Source of the DNA: JBDKTH01 sp964558295
GTDB taxonomy: Bacteria; Planctomycetota; Planctomycetia; Pirellulales; Thermoguttaceae
Length of the DNA stretch: 54,406 nt
Assembly: GCA_964558295.1 (NCBI GenBank)
Contig: CAZLDQ010000008.1
Span: forward strand, 1-54,406
Reading direction: 5' to 3'
Positions 25,886 through 36,041 of the stretch are shown one piece after another (position 1 is the stretch's first letter; each line of letters starts with the position of its first letter). A model generated the notes under the pieces. That model was given only the letters and a program-made list of their open reading frames with translations. It did no database searches and was not told where the DNA came from. A program made the position numbers and the translations under genes.

Positions 25886-28098
25886 TGGGTACCTCCTCGA
25901 CGCGAGTGCCGTTTGGAAGGATGGTAGCTGGCTGACCAGGCGAGGAACTGCTCGACGATCAACAAGAAAACCAGCAGGTAAAGGAGACTTGTTCCCAGGT
26001 TGTAACCGGCCGTTTCGCCGTTGATCACCTGGAACACTGAGGCTTGCTCGTACTTATAGGTTACACCTTCCAGATGCGATGCCAACTGCTGGCTTTCGAT
26101 CGTTTTCAGATCGCCTTCTTCCGGTTCGACATTGACGGCCAGATGACGAATGTTCTCGGTGCCGTCTTTGCGCGTCAGTCTGGCTAGGTAGATGCCACTG
26201 CTGTCGGTGCGGGGCAGCGCAGCCGTCAGGTTCCCCTGGGAATCTCGCGATGCACTGATCGACACCGGCGGCGTTTGAGCATCTGGTGAGATGAAGCTGA
26301 CCGTAGAATCGTACTGTGCCGAATCGAGACTCACGAGCAATGGCGTCCCGACCGGCCGGACCGTATCACTCCGGCGGCGGGAGAGGAAGGCCTGCAGTTC
26401 GAGCATCGCTACGACAAAGCTGGGGTTATTGCGAGCCCAGTTGTTCCAGGTTGGAGCCGCCGTGGTCAAAAAGCTGACGACGCGTCCCTCGCCGAACGGA
26501 CGTTCCACCACCAGAGGATCGCCGTTTCGCAGCCGGGCGATCACCTCCACCTTGACGTCGTCCCCAGGCTTCCAGTGTTCAGGGACGGCAAAATACCGTT
26601 GGACAACGACTGTGGAGAGAAAACTGTTGCGTTTCCCGGCCAAGATAGCGAAGATCGGATGGTTGCTCACCTCCACGTCAGGCGTTTTCTGAAGCCGGTC
26701 GACCAACAGTTCGGCCTGCCCTGTCACTGGCACGGGGAACAGCCCCTGGCCCTCACGATAGAGCGATTCGTTGAGGAACTTACTGGTGGATCGTGGGCCC
26801 ACGAAGATCCCTACACTGCCGCCGTCCTTGACGTACTTCTCTACCGCGTCGATCGCGGATTGGTCCAGCCGTTCAAGATTTAATAGGTAGATGGCGTCGA
26901 ACTGATCCAAGGGATTCAAGCTCAAATAGCGAGGCTTCTCAATGCGCGGTGTGATGCCGGTCGCTACCGGAGCGCCCGGTGCCAGCGCAGCGCTGAGATA
27001 GCGGGCGTCGGACGCCTCGGGATCGCCATCCACGAGCAGCACGGGCAATGTGGCCGGGAAATCGACCACCGCATAACGGAAATTGTCGGCCCCAACCACG
27101 TCGCTTTCCAAGCGGGCCGTGATCACATGCTCACCCGCAGTGGGAAAGTGAACGGAAAAACGCTCCTTGACCGCCTTGCGCGCGGGAATCTCGGGAATCG
27201 TGATCGCCGGACGCACCTGATCGTCGGCCGTCAGCAGGACCGGGACGTCTTTGATCGGCGCATCCCCGAAGTTGGCGACCGTGACCTCCATGAACAGTGG
27301 GACGCCGGCCGCCCGGGTTCCGGGACCGGGAGAAAGTCCTGTGATCGCCAGGTTGGGACGCATGCTTTCCACGCAGTTGATCAGGTGAACTTCGACCCCC
27401 TTCTCGTTCAGTTGGAGCAGATGGTTGCGTAAGTCGCTCGGATTGGTCCAATCCCGCTCTCGAAAATCAGAGATCAAGTAGACGATCCGATATTCGCCCT
27501 TGCCGTTGCCGGCCAGTTGGGCGATGCTGTCCAGTGCCGCGTTTGGCCCAACGGCTGCTTGCGAACACTTGAGCTTGTCGAGCGTCGCTTGAAGTCGGCT
27601 GGGAAAATCGCTGGTGACCGCCTGGTCCAGGAAGTCGGCATGCGTGCCCAGGGACACACGCCCAGCGTGGGAGTGCCGCAATTGGGGGAACGACTGGGGA
27701 TGGCCCTGCCGGGTGGCCTCCTTGCCGATCCGGGCGACGACTGTCTTGGCCTCGGCAAACGCGTCAGTATCGGCCCACCGATCAGACATCGAGAAGCTGT
27801 CATCCAAGAGCACAATATGATGCGTCTTTTTGCCGCCGAAGAGATTGCCCAGTTGATTTCGCAGAAGCGGTTGGGCCACGACGAGCACCAACAGCGCAAT
27901 GATTGTCATTCGCGTCACCAGCAGCAGCAGTTGTTTGAGCAGGATCCACGTGCGGTTCTTCTTCTGGCTGGCCAGTAAAAATTCCATCGCCGCCCACTGG
28001 ACGCGGCGGTGACGCATCATGTTGATCAAGTGGATCAACACGGGCACGCCGGCCAGCAGTAGTCCCCAAAGGAGAGCGGGATGGACAAACGTGGGCAT
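25882..28098 (-). CDS. BatA-like membrane protein with VWA domain
   Basis: A 738-residue protein that begins with the N-terminal double-TM unit typical of BatA/aerotolerance proteins (FVHPALLWGLLLAGVPVLIH, a basic MMRHRRVQW turn, then LLKQLLLLVTRMTIIALLVLVV). A VWA domain follows with MIDAS residues DDSFS at 99-103. The middle and C-terminal parts are beta-rich and end with a TM helix (LLYLLVFLLIVEQFLAW). The ATG is preceded by AGGAG directly after the DUF58 stop codon. In the wider family such genes (batA/batB) accompany MoxR and DUF58 genes and are associated with envelope stress tolerance; the target here is unknown. Confidence 0.85.
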   Translation of the reverse strand: MPTFVHPALLWGLLLAGVPVLIHLINMMRHRRVQWAAMEFLLASQKKNRTWILLKQLLLLVTRMTIIALLVLVVAQPLLRNQLGNLFGGKKTHHIVLLDDSFSMSDRWADTDAFAEAKTVVARIGKEATRQGHPQSFPQLRHSHAGRVSLGTHADFLDQAVTSDFPSRLQATLDKLKCSQAAVGPNAALDSIAQLAGNGKGEYRIVYLISDFRERDWTNPSDLRNHLLQLNEKGVEVHLINCVESMRPNLAITGLSPGPGTRAAGVPLFMEVTVANFGDAPIKDVPVLLTADDQVRPAITIPEIPARKAVKERFSVHFPTAGEHVITARLESDVVGADNFRYAVVDFPATLPVLLVDGDPEASDARYLSAALAPGAPVATGITPRIEKPRYLSLNPLDQFDAIYLLNLERLDQSAIDAVEKYVKDGGSVGIFVGPRSTSKFLNESLYREGQGLFPVPVTGQAELLVDRLQKTPDVEVSNHPIFAILAGKRNSFLSTVVVQRYFAVPEHWKPGDDVKVEVIARLRNGDPLVVERPFGEGRVVSFLTTAAPTWNNWARNNPSFVVAMLELQAFLSRRRSDTVRPVGTPLLVSLDSAQYDSTVSFISPDAQTPPVSISASRDSQGNLTAALPRTDSSGIYLARLTRKDGTENIRHLAVNVEPEEGDLKTIESQQLASHLEGVTYKYEQASVFQVINGETAGYNLGTSLLYLLVFLLIVEQFLAWSASYHPSKRHSRRGGTQ

Positions 28099-28099
28099 G

Positions 28100-29002
28100 C
28101 TAACTCCTGTGATTTACGGCCATCCGGTTGCTCAGATAGGCAGTCAATGCGGCGTCCAGCGGCTGGCTCGTGCGCATCAGGGCATAGTCGGTCTGGTGGT
28201 TGGAACACCCATGCCGTACCTCGTCCAGGTACGCCCCCAACGCGGCTAGGTAACCTTCACGCAACGCTCGGGGATTGCAACTCAAATGGTCGGGTAGTTC
28301 CAACCCCTCGAACCGGGTCGGGCCGCTGAAGGGGAAATCTAGCTCGTGGTCGTCCATCACGTGCAAGACCAGCACATCGTGACCCCGGCTTCGCAACAGT
28401 CTGAGGCCGCGAAATAACCCGTCACGCTCCACCAAGAGATCGGAAACGAGCACCGTCAGCCCACGGCGCGGATACGTTTCGGCGACCGTGCGGAGGACCT
28501 GGTACATGTCAGTCTTGTTTGCCGGTTGGCTCACGTCGAGGGCCTGAATCACCGAGTCAAGGTGATTACGGCGCGTGCGCTGGGGAACGACCATCCGTGG
28601 CCGGTCGTCGAACGACACGCAGCCGACTGCGTCGTTCTGGCGGAGAATCAAGTAAGCAAGGCTCGCAGTGATTGTGGCCGCATATTCGTACTTGTTCATA
28701 GGGCCGGAGCCGTACTGCATGCTCCCGGAGACGTCGACCAGGAGTGTCGCTCGCAGGTTGGTGTCTTCCTCGAACTGCTTGACGTAGAGACGGTCCTGCT
28801 TGGCCCAGACCTTCCAGTCCACATAGCGAGGGTCGTCGCCCCAGGTATACTGGCGGTGTTGGCGGAACTCGATCGAGCGCCCAAAATAGGGGCTACGGTG
28901 CATTCCGGCTAGAAAACCTTCGACGACATGCCGGGCACGCAGTTCCAAGCGGGAGATCCGCTTGATTGCTTCAGGATGCAAAAATCTTTTGGAATCGAGC
29001 AT
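28100..29002 (-). CDS. DUF58 domain protein
   Basis: A 300-residue protein with the DUF58 core: GRSIEFRQHRQYTWGDDPRYVDWKVWAK, followed by a VWA-like LLVDVSGSMQ motif. It starts within the last 32 bases of the MoxR gene and ends two bases before the BatA-like start. DUF58 proteins are the constant partners of MoxR ATPases and carry a MIDAS-like site. Unlike membrane-anchored DUF58 proteins this one lacks TM helices, so it is probably cytoplasmic and bridges the ATPase to the membrane VWA proteins. Their precise function is not established. Confidence 0.9.
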   Translation of the reverse strand: MLDSKRFLHPEAIKRISRLELRARHVVEGFLAGMHRSPYFGRSIEFRQHRQYTWGDDPRYVDWKVWAKQDRLYVKQFEEDTNLRATLLVDVSGSMQYGSGPMNKYEYAATITASLAYLILRQNDAVGCVSFDDRPRMVVPQRTRRNHLDSVIQALDVSQPANKTDMYQVLRTVAETYPRRGLTVLVSDLLVERDGLFRGLRLLRSRGHDVLVLHVMDDHELDFPFSGPTRFEGLELPDHLSCNPRALREGYLAALGAYLDEVRHGCSNHQTDYALMRTSQPLDAALTAYLSNRMAVNHRS

Positions 29003-30026
29003 CGCGTGTCAGCTCATCTTCGATACTGGGAGTCTCGGCCAGCAGGCGGTCGACCACTTGGTCGGTCGTCACCCCCTCGCTTTCCGCAGTAAAACTCATC
29101 ACTAATCGGTGACGCAGGACCGGCTTGGCCAGGACCTGGAGGTCTTCGGCGATCACGTGAGTTCGCCCTCGCAACAGGGCCCGGGCCTTGGCGCCGACGA
29201 TCAGGAACTGCACGGCCCGCGGACCGGCCCCCCAGGACAATTGATCCTGGACAAACTCCGGCACTCCCGCTTCGCCGACGCGAGTCTGACGCACCAGGGT
29301 CAAGGCATAACGGGTCAGATGATCGGAGATTGGCACCTCGCGCACAAGATGCTGCAGTTCCAGGATTTCGCTGGCCGTTAGCACCGGTTCGACCGAAGGG
29401 AGCGGCTTGCTCGTCGTGCGCCGGGCGATTTCCAACTCATCGTTGAAGCTCGGATACTTCACAAAAACCTTGAACATGAAGCGGTCTTGCTGGGCCTCAG
29501 GCAGCGGATAGGTACCCTCCTGCTCGATCGGATTTTGCGTGGCCAAGACGAAAAACGGATCCGAAAGCGAGTGACGCACCCGGCCCACGGTGACTTGCCG
29601 TTCCTGCATGGCCTCCAATAACGCGGCTTGGGTCTTGGGGGGAGTGCGGTTGATTTCGTCGGCAAGGATGACATGAGAGAACAACGGACCTTCGAGGAAC
29701 CGGTAGTCTCTCGCGCCGGTCGTACGGTTCTCCTCGATCACTTCGGTGCCAGTGATGTCGGCCGGCATCAAGTCCGGGGTGAACTGGATACGGCTGAAGG
29801 TGAGGTTCAGCGAACGGGCCAGTGTGCTGATCATCAATGTCTTGGCCAGCCCCGGCACCCCTTCGAGCAGACAGTGGCCGCGACTGAACAGTGAAATCAA
29901 GAGCTCTTCAATCACGTCGTGTTGCCCGACGATCACTTGGCTCAATTGGGCAAGGATTCGTTCCCGGGCTTCAGCCAGTTTGTCGATCGCGAGCGCATCG
30001 TCTTTGGTCGTTCCGTCGCTGGACAT
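28971..30026 (-). CDS. MoxR-family AAA+ ATPase
   Basis: A 351-residue cytoplasmic AAA+ protein with Walker A GVPGLAKT, Walker B LADEINR and a sensor region (FVLATQNPIEQEGTYPLPEAQQDRF, quoted in parts), matching MoxR. The start at 30026 is preferred over 30083 because it opens with MSSDGTT after a GAGG, and the longer frame overlaps the toroid gene. MoxR proteins are chaperone-like ATPases that work with VWA proteins, in known cases to insert metal cofactors or mature envelope complexes. Here it heads the DUF58-BatA-VWA block and is coupled to it by overlaps. Confidence 0.93.
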   Translation of the reverse strand: MSSDGTTKDDALAIDKLAEARERILAQLSQVIVGQHDVIEELLISLFSRGHCLLEGVPGLAKTLMISTLARSLNLTFSRIQFTPDLMPADITGTEVIEENRTTGARDYRFLEGPLFSHVILADEINRTPPKTQAALLEAMQERQVTVGRVRHSLSDPFFVLATQNPIEQEGTYPLPEAQQDRFMFKVFVKYPSFNDELEIARRTTSKPLPSVEPVLTASEILELQHLVREVPISDHLTRYALTLVRQTRVGEAGVPEFVQDQLSWGAGPRAVQFLIVGAKARALLRGRTHVIAEDLQVLAKPVLRHRLVMSFTAESEGVTTDQVVDRLLAETPSIEDELTRDARFQKIFAS

Positions 30027-30054
30027 ATCGATATACCTCGTGGTGTTCGTGACC

Positions 30055-31131
30055 TCAACGTTGGTAGATGGGTAGGGCCGCATCGTCGAGTTGGAGGATC
30101 GTTAAATTGATCGCCGTGGTGTACACCGGCCCGATGTACCCCTGCGTCCAGGAGCCGTCCGGGTTGGCTTCTTGGAGGATGCGGGCATAGATCTTGTCGC
30201 GGTAGTCCTCCCACGACTTGCCGCTCTCCCGATAGCGCACTTGGGCATAATAGTAGTGGGCATAGTGCCAATGCCCGAATCCCTGATTCGAAATGTTGTC
30301 GAGATTCTTTCGGCAGTAGTCCAAAAGCTTGGGAACGAACTTGTCATCGTACTCGCCGGCATTGAACAGGCAGGCGATAGCCGCTGCGGTAATCGCCGGT
30401 CGTCCGCCGCCCCCCTTGGTGTTGTATTGGACGCCCCCGTCCGGCATTGTGCATCCATGAATGTACTTGATCGCCTTGTCAATGATCTCCTTCGGCACAG
30501 GGATTCCAGCATTGCGGCAACCTCGCAATGCTTGAACTTGGGTAATCGTTGTCGAGCCTTCGTCGAACCCTTGGCCATCCTTGGCGCTGACATAGCCCCA
30601 ACCGCCCGCTTCGGTCTGAGCCCGACCCGTGAACACGACCGCTCGGGTGAGTACCTCGACAATCTGCTCGCGGCGGTCGATGTCCTCCTCTTCTCCAAGC
30701 AATTGCGAAAGGAAGAGCATCGAAAAACCGTGCCCATAGGTGTAACGATCATCTTGAGTCGGATCGCCAATCAGACCGTTCGGATGGGCGTTACTCAGCA
30801 AATAGTCGACAGCGGCGCGGATGTTGGGAGCATACTTGCCTTGGGTTGTTGTTGAACCTTCGCACAACAGGGCGATGCCGGCCATAGCGGTAATCGCCGT
30901 GGGATACCGACCATTGTTGGCCGTCCAACGCCCGCGGCGCGACTGCTGTTTGGCCAACCAATCGAGGCCCTGGGAAACTGCCCGCTCTACGGCCGGATCT
31001 TTTCCCGCACGAGCCGTTGATGGCAGTGCGAGCAAAAGGACCAACAAAGCGATCAGGAGTCCAGGCGAAGCAGGACTCCGGACCTCCCAAAGAATCCCCC
31101 TGCGCCTCATGCTGCCATTGTTCCTAGTCAT
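30055..31131 (-). CDS. Exported alpha/alpha-toroid (prenyltransferase/squalene cyclase-like) protein
   Basis: A 358-residue protein with an N-terminal signal segment (GLLIALLVLLLALPSTARA) and repeated short helices of the squalene-cyclase/prenyltransferase type: VSQGLDWLAKQQSRRGRW, then AGGWGYVSAK and ADGSWTQGYIGPV-like turns. There is no DXDD acid motif of squalene-hopene cyclases, so terpene cyclisation is unlikely; a binding role is more plausible. The ATG at 31131 is chosen because the frame begins with TTG at 31146 and GAGGGGCGGA directly precedes 31131. A further in-frame ATG lies at 31110. It overlaps the stop of the giant PQQ protein gene, and a paralogue with a HEAT-like tail is encoded at 49977-51599. 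Confidence 0.75.
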   Translation of the reverse strand: MTRNNGSMRRRGILWEVRSPASPGLLIALLVLLLALPSTARAGKDPAVERAVSQGLDWLAKQQSRRGRWTANNGRYPTAITAMAGIALLCEGSTTTQGKYAPNIRAAVDYLLSNAHPNGLIGDPTQDDRYTYGHGFSMLFLSQLLGEEEDIDRREQIVEVLTRAVVFTGRAQTEAGGWGYVSAKDGQGFDEGSTTITQVQALRGCRNAGIPVPKEIIDKAIKYIHGCTMPDGGVQYNTKGGGGRPAITAAAIACLFNAGEYDDKFVPKLLDYCRKNLDNISNQGFGHWHYAHYYYAQVRYRESGKSWEDYRDKIYARILQEANPDGSWTQGYIGPVYTTAINLTILQLDDAALPIYQR

Positions 31132-34100
31132 TCCGCCCCTCGCCAACCTGCTTTCCCGGTTGTTTTGTCATGGAACGCGCGCTCGGGTCGTTCGGCGAAA
31201 GCACCGCCCGGCGAATCGCTTTCCAAATCGCCTGACTCGGCGTAGCCGCGTGATCGGCAAAGCTGAGCGTGATCGTTTCGCGCTGGAGCCGGATGTCCAC
31301 GGTTTGCTTCTGCGGATTGCCAATCAAGGTCAGGCCGGTCGTGCTGTTGGGGATCGCCTCGCTGCAAATGATATGCCCGTTGCGTTTGTCCAGCCCGAGA
31401 ATTACTGTATTAGTGATCAGCGCCCGCTGCTCCTGCTTGCGCTCTTGGACCATCGCGGCGAAGATCAGCACTGGCAACTGACCGGGTTGATCTAAGGGGA
31501 GATACTGGTCTTCGACCATCACCGGTGCCGGCCACATGTTCTTCCCCTGCCGATCGAAGGCGTAGATGTGTGCCTTGGTGATTCGTGGACTAGCGGTTCC
31601 GGTGACGGAATGAGTATGTCGGTTGTCATTCTGATCGTTTTCCGGTCCCTGAGTGATCACCAGGTACTGCTGGGCGGAGCGGAGGACGAACATCTCACAC
31701 AACGGAGGTTCCGGCTGAAGTCTCGTGTCGATCACCGTGCGTCCATCGGTCAAGTTGACGAGCATGAACCGGCCTCCAGGCTCAAACAACGCCACCGCTT
31801 CATTCTGAACTTGCTGCATCTGTGCTCCGCTAGGGAATTTCTTAGCTGGCCAGGCACGCTCTCCGCTCCAGGCGTCGACCATCTCCAGGGTGCCTTCGTC
31901 ACCTTGGTCATGCCAGACCAATACCCGGCGTCCGAATGTGTTCTGGGGTTCCACGGGGGCGGGAAGCTCCCGTTGACCCAACAATTCACCGTCCAGAGCC
32001 CGCAAAACCGTAGCTTTTGTCTCGCCGCTGGGTACGACGAACAGATACTCAGCGTCGCCGAAGATTATGCTATCAGGACGAATGTCCAATCGCTGCCACA
32101 GGACCTCGCCGCTCGTCGGATCAATGGCCGTGCACCGATGGTGTTGTCGCAGGCACACGAGTTGTTCACTAACCGCTTCCGGCAGGTTGATCGGCATGTC
32201 AGCGTTGCTTGAGACGTGAATGCGCTGGAGACGTCCAGCGACATTCCCCACTCGAACACCGATTGGCTGAGCCCTCGCAGCGAGATCGCTCCGGACTCCG
32301 TTGAAATCCTGTTTCCACAGAAGTCGCGGCGAATTGTTTGCCGAGGGGGCGAGCGTATCCAACGCCAGCAGTTTGTTGCCTATTGACACGAGCAACAAGT
32401 GGCCTTCGGTCGCCAGCCGCATTAGGCCACGGCTGAAGGAGAACTCGTCTTGGCCGATCGTATCCGACATTGCCATTTCCCATAGAGGATTACCCAGGCC
32501 GTCACGCGCGATCAGGAGGGCTGGCTGGGGTTGCATCTCGATGGCTACGTCGTCGAAGAACGGGCTACGACGTCCGATGTGCTCCACGGTCGAAGGCAAA
32601 CGCCGACTTGCCGGAGACGTCTGCACGCCGGTACGAGTTACATCAACCCGGGCCGTGGGCCACGTGGGGGGCTGAAGGTAACGGCGGATCGGATTGTCTG
32701 CCGGCAGGGAGGCGACGAGTTGTGCCCCGGTCTTTCCCTCAGAGCATGGCACATCGCTGAATTGTTCGCAAAGCCGCGCGTAACAGATAGCCGCATCTCG
32801 ATAGCGGTCGGCCTGCCGGAACAGCTCCGCGAGTTGGCTCAGCGCCGCTGCCGCCTGATGGGGATCCGAAGCACGCTGTCCTCGCAACAACAAGAACTCT
32901 GCTTCCAGCATACGTCCCGATGCCTGAAGTTTGCGAACCAATAGCGGCCGGGCTTCGTCGGCCAAAGGATGACTCCCGAAATAGTCCAGGAAACGTTGCA
33001 GCGAACTGGCCGAGCCTTCTCGTTTCGCTGCCTGCCATTGGGCGAGCGCCAACTCGTCGACGGCCTCGCGCATTGGTTGCGAACCGTGGTCGCGCAGCGC
33101 GGCTAGACGTCCTTGAATCCAACGGTCCCGCCGAACGCTCAACACCGCATCAACTGTATCCAGGTCGCGATGGCCATGGCCCAACTCGATCAGCTTCTGG
33201 TACTGAGCCAATGCCGAACGATAGTCGCCGGTCTTCTCGTAACCGAGGGCCATCAGTCGCAGGAACTGAGCCTGTTGGCCCGGACTGTCGATCAATCGTT
33301 CGATCTCGGCCACCTGCTGGCGATGGCCGGCGAAATCCGTTTCGAGGCTGTTGAAATAGGCGTCGCGGAGCAGATCGCGAGTGCTTGGGTCGGCTTGGAC
33401 TGCCAGGCTTTGCTGGAAGGCGGCGATGGCTTCGTCGAGATGCCCTTGGTGCCAGAGAATCTCGCCACGCAATCGCAAGGCCGAGGCGTCCCGGGCCGAT
33501 TGGGCCAGACGCTGATCGACCAGATTTTTCAAGGCTTCCAACTGATAGAAGAGCTCGACCGCATCGGCCCGTTGCGAAACAACCTTTCCCTCGTAACAGA
33601 CCAGATTGCCCGGCACGCTTCCCCGTCGTGATTTGGCTATACTCTCCAACCGGCCGGTTTTCACGTCTACGGCCATGACCGCGGCGCTGCTCAACGGGAT
33701 GTGATAAATGTCGCCGCTGAGAAAGCCCGTACCGCTCGGTCGGCTCCCCGTCGGGAAGTCTATGCTCCAGGTCGCTTGGCCGTTGGCCAGATTCAATGCG
33801 CGGACGCGTTGTTTGCCGACCAGGATGACCTGCCCTTGGTGCTCACACGCCAGATAGAGATCTTCCTGGCGAGCCTGCTTCCACAGAAGCTTGCCGTCAA
33901 CCAGATTCAGGCAATGAATCTCGTTCGACTCGATAGGGGTCGTCAGCACTCGCCCCCCGGTGATGATAATGCTTGAGTCGGTCCAACGCCCCGCCGGGTT
34001 CGGATCGATCATGCCGTGGGTGGCGAAGAACATCGCCTGCTGGTTGGCATCTGACTGGGGCGCGTAGGTGTAGCCCCATAACAGCGAGCGGCTGGCCAAT

Positions 34101-35809
34101 TCCAGGGCGACGACCGACTGATTCGACGTGGGGCACACCAGAATGCCATCAGCGTATGATGGCGATACCCCCGAAAGCCGGCGGAGCAGATCGTTTAGGA
34201 TGTCGCGATCCACGTCGGCCAACTGTTGCGACCAAAGCTGGTTGCCGCTCTGAGCTTCCAGGGCGATCAAGCGGATCTCCCCCTTCATTTCGGCGATGAC
34301 GAACAATTGGTCCATCAACGGTAGCGGCGGACCGAGGAAAAACGTGCCGGCCAGCGGCAGACCGAATTCCTCGGGCGATCCGCCGAGGTGCCACTTTAGT
34401 TTGCCTGTATGAATGTCGTAGGCGGCTAAACGGTTGTAGGACTTTGGGCCTTGCTCTTCTCCCGAACGAGGACCGCGGAAGAACATGCTCGACATATAGG
34501 GGTTATTGTTTTCCAACCGCAAGTCTTCAATCGCGAACACGAGTCGGCCGTCGCTGCTGAGCGTCCCATAGGTCGCATCTCCCCAGAGTCGGAGACGCAA
34601 ACCCTGTTCGAGTTGCGGACCTCGGGAAAACGAGGTTTCGGGCTCCGGGTCCACCAGTGGCTCGAAGGGATCGTCCACCGGTACCTCCCAAATCCGCTTG
34701 CCCGTAGTGAAATCAACGGCTAGCAGGGTTTGAGCGGTTCGCATCAGAACCACGTTGTCGACGACAAGCGGATGCAGGCTGGGTACGGTCCATTCATCGC
34801 GATCCTGGTCAGCCTCTTGCAGCTCCTTGATCAGGGCTTCCACATAAGGATGGTCGGTCATTGGCACGCGCCAACGCAGGCTCAACAAGGGGCCGCTAGC
34901 CAGACTAGCCGCATTCCGAGCCGCATTGCCGCGGAACATCGCCCAGTCGTCGGTTTTCGTGACATCCAGTTGCGGCGATGGGCCGATCAAGCTGGTTAGC
35001 CACGTGAGTGCTTGGGCCGGTTGATTGAACAGGGGGACTTCCTTGCCCGCTACGACGACCTTGCCGTTGGGCTGACGAGTCTTCAATGCCACTAGGGCCT
35101 CCTGAGCTCGTGCCGGGTTGCCCGAACGGAGCCAACTTGTCGCAATTGCCAACGACAGCGTCGGTTCGAACTGATCGGCCGTCGGTGAGGTGTCCCGCAG
35201 CCGTTGGAGCACCAACGCCGCGGCTAGCCATCGGCCATGGTCCATATGGTTGAGCCCCAACAGCAGCGTGGCTTCGTATCCGGCTTGAGTGTGATAGAAC
35301 CGGCGGGACACTTCGGTCAAGAGCGTGGTGTCACCCGCCGCTGCCGCTTCATTGAGCATCTGCCGTGCCCGGGCTCCATATTGCAATTCGTAGAGTTCAC
35401 TGCCTGTCCGGGGCATCTGGCCCAGCAGCCGCTGAGCCTCGGCTTTCAGGCTGAGATGAACCGGTCCGTTTTGATCGGGTTGGAAGAAATAGTCCTCCGG
35501 ACTATCGAGAATCGCTCCGAGGCATCGGACCGATTCGGCATAGCGCTCTTGTTCGAGGAGGAGGCGTGCCCGATCGAGAAGCCGTAACACCGTGCGGTCG
35601 GCAGGAACGAAGACGTTTGGTCCTTTGAGCTTATCGGCTTCCGGCACCTCGGTATCCGGCGTCGCGGCAGATGCTTCATGCGGTTTGTTCTCGGCGCCCG
35701 CTTGGACGAAGGCGGAACGATCCCCGGCCAGCATCCTGGCTTGACCGCAGAGGCTCATGAGCAAGCCGACCACCACGACCGGCCACGATACCATCTTGCC
35801 TAAATCCAT
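31124..35809 (-). CDS. Giant exported PQQ-propeller and TPR protein
   Basis: A 1561-residue protein with a signal peptide or anchor (WPVVVVGLLMSLCGQARML). Helical TPR-like repeats lie about residues 70-270. A beta-propeller with repeated PQQ-type blades (for example LLAVDFTTGKRIWEVPVDD and RLAAYDIHTGKLKWHLGG) lies about 290-780. A second TPR region (about 790-1050) and a second propeller (about 1090-1500) follow. The repeated 'AxDxxTGxxxW' blade pattern indicates a protein-binding WD-like platform rather than a PQQ dehydrogenase; no quinoprotein catalytic residues stand out. The ATG at 35809 has GGGGAG nine bases upstream; the longer frame (35920) is probably non-coding leader. It is the first gene of the long train. 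Confidence 0.8.
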   Translation of the reverse strand: MDLGKMVSWPVVVVGLLMSLCGQARMLAGDRSAFVQAGAENKPHEASAATPDTEVPEADKLKGPNVFVPADRTVLRLLDRARLLLEQERYAESVRCLGAILDSPEDYFFQPDQNGPVHLSLKAEAQRLLGQMPRTGSELYELQYGARARQMLNEAAAAGDTTLLTEVSRRFYHTQAGYEATLLLGLNHMDHGRWLAAALVLQRLRDTSPTADQFEPTLSLAIATSWLRSGNPARAQEALVALKTRQPNGKVVVAGKEVPLFNQPAQALTWLTSLIGPSPQLDVTKTDDWAMFRGNAARNAASLASGPLLSLRWRVPMTDHPYVEALIKELQEADQDRDEWTVPSLHPLVVDNVVLMRTAQTLLAVDFTTGKRIWEVPVDDPFEPLVDPEPETSFSRGPQLEQGLRLRLWGDATYGTLSSDGRLVFAIEDLRLENNNPYMSSMFFRGPRSGEEQGPKSYNRLAAYDIHTGKLKWHLGGSPEEFGLPLAGTFFLGPPLPLMDQLFVIAEMKGEIRLIALEAQSGNQLWSQQLADVDRDILNDLLRRLSGVSPSYADGILVCPTSNQSVVALELASRSLLWGYTYAPQSDANQQAMFFATHGMIDPNPAGRWTDSSIIITGGRVLTTPIESNEIHCLNLVDGKLLWKQARQEDLYLACEHQGQVILVGKQRVRALNLANGQATWSIDFPTGSRPSGTGFLSGDIYHIPLSSAAVMAVDVKTGRLESIAKSRRGSVPGNLVCYEGKVVSQRADAVELFYQLEALKNLVDQRLAQSARDASALRLRGEILWHQGHLDEAIAAFQQSLAVQADPSTRDLLRDAYFNSLETDFAGHRQQVAEIERLIDSPGQQAQFLRLMALGYEKTGDYRSALAQYQKLIELGHGHRDLDTVDAVLSVRRDRWIQGRLAALRDHGSQPMREAVDELALAQWQAAKREGSASSLQRFLDYFGSHPLADEARPLLVRKLQASGRMLEAEFLLLRGQRASDPHQAAAALSQLAELFRQADRYRDAAICYARLCEQFSDVPCSEGKTGAQLVASLPADNPIRRYLQPPTWPTARVDVTRTGVQTSPASRRLPSTVEHIGRRSPFFDDVAIEMQPQPALLIARDGLGNPLWEMAMSDTIGQDEFSFSRGLMRLATEGHLLLVSIGNKLLALDTLAPSANNSPRLLWKQDFNGVRSDLAARAQPIGVRVGNVAGRLQRIHVSSNADMPINLPEAVSEQLVCLRQHHRCTAIDPTSGEVLWQRLDIRPDSIIFGDAEYLFVVPSGETKATVLRALDGELLGQRELPAPVEPQNTFGRRVLVWHDQGDEGTLEMVDAWSGERAWPAKKFPSGAQMQQVQNEAVALFEPGGRFMLVNLTDGRTVIDTRLQPEPPLCEMFVLRSAQQYLVITQGPENDQNDNRHTHSVTGTASPRITKAHIYAFDRQGKNMWPAPVMVEDQYLPLDQPGQLPVLIFAAMVQERKQEQRALITNTVILGLDKRNGHIICSEAIPNSTTGLTLIGNPQKQTVDIRLQRETITLSFADHAATPSQAIWKAIRRAVLSPNDPSARSMTKQPGKQVGEGRND

Positions 35810-36012
35810 GACCCGATTCTCCCCGCGCGTTAACTGCCTCGTATCGGGTTTGCCCCAGGCAGGGCCTGTTCCATGCTGTTGCTTGAACGTGGTTGCCTCC
35901 CAGTCTGCCAAGCCGTGCACAATCGACGCGTGGCAGGCTATACGATGCGGCTCGCCGCCTTCGTCTTGTACCGGGCGAGGCCGACGAACGTCCTAAACAC
36001 TTGTATTTCATA

Positions 36013-36041
36013 ATCTTAGATGATTTCCTCCCTGTTGGCAA
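36013..36041 (-). promoter_or_regulatory. Candidate promoter of the long MoxR/HtrA gene train
   Basis: On the minus strand TTGCCA (36041-36036) and TAAGAT (36018-36013) are separated by exactly 17 bases. Transcription would start near 36006, giving a leader of about 200 bases before the ATG at 35809. No other good promoter is visible before the PQQ giant, so this is the best candidate for the whole train. The 665-base gap 35810-36474 holds no convincing gene. Confidence 0.45.

Noticed and set aside
30055..31131. Squalene-hopene cyclase
   Set aside because: The toroid repeats are present, but the protein is about half the usual length, exported, and lacks the DXDD catalytic motif.
31124..35809. 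Quinoprotein (PQQ) dehydrogenase
   Set aside because: The blades match the PQQ-repeat pattern, but two propellers joined by TPR regions and no visible cofactor-site residues point to a scaffold, not an alcohol dehydrogenase.
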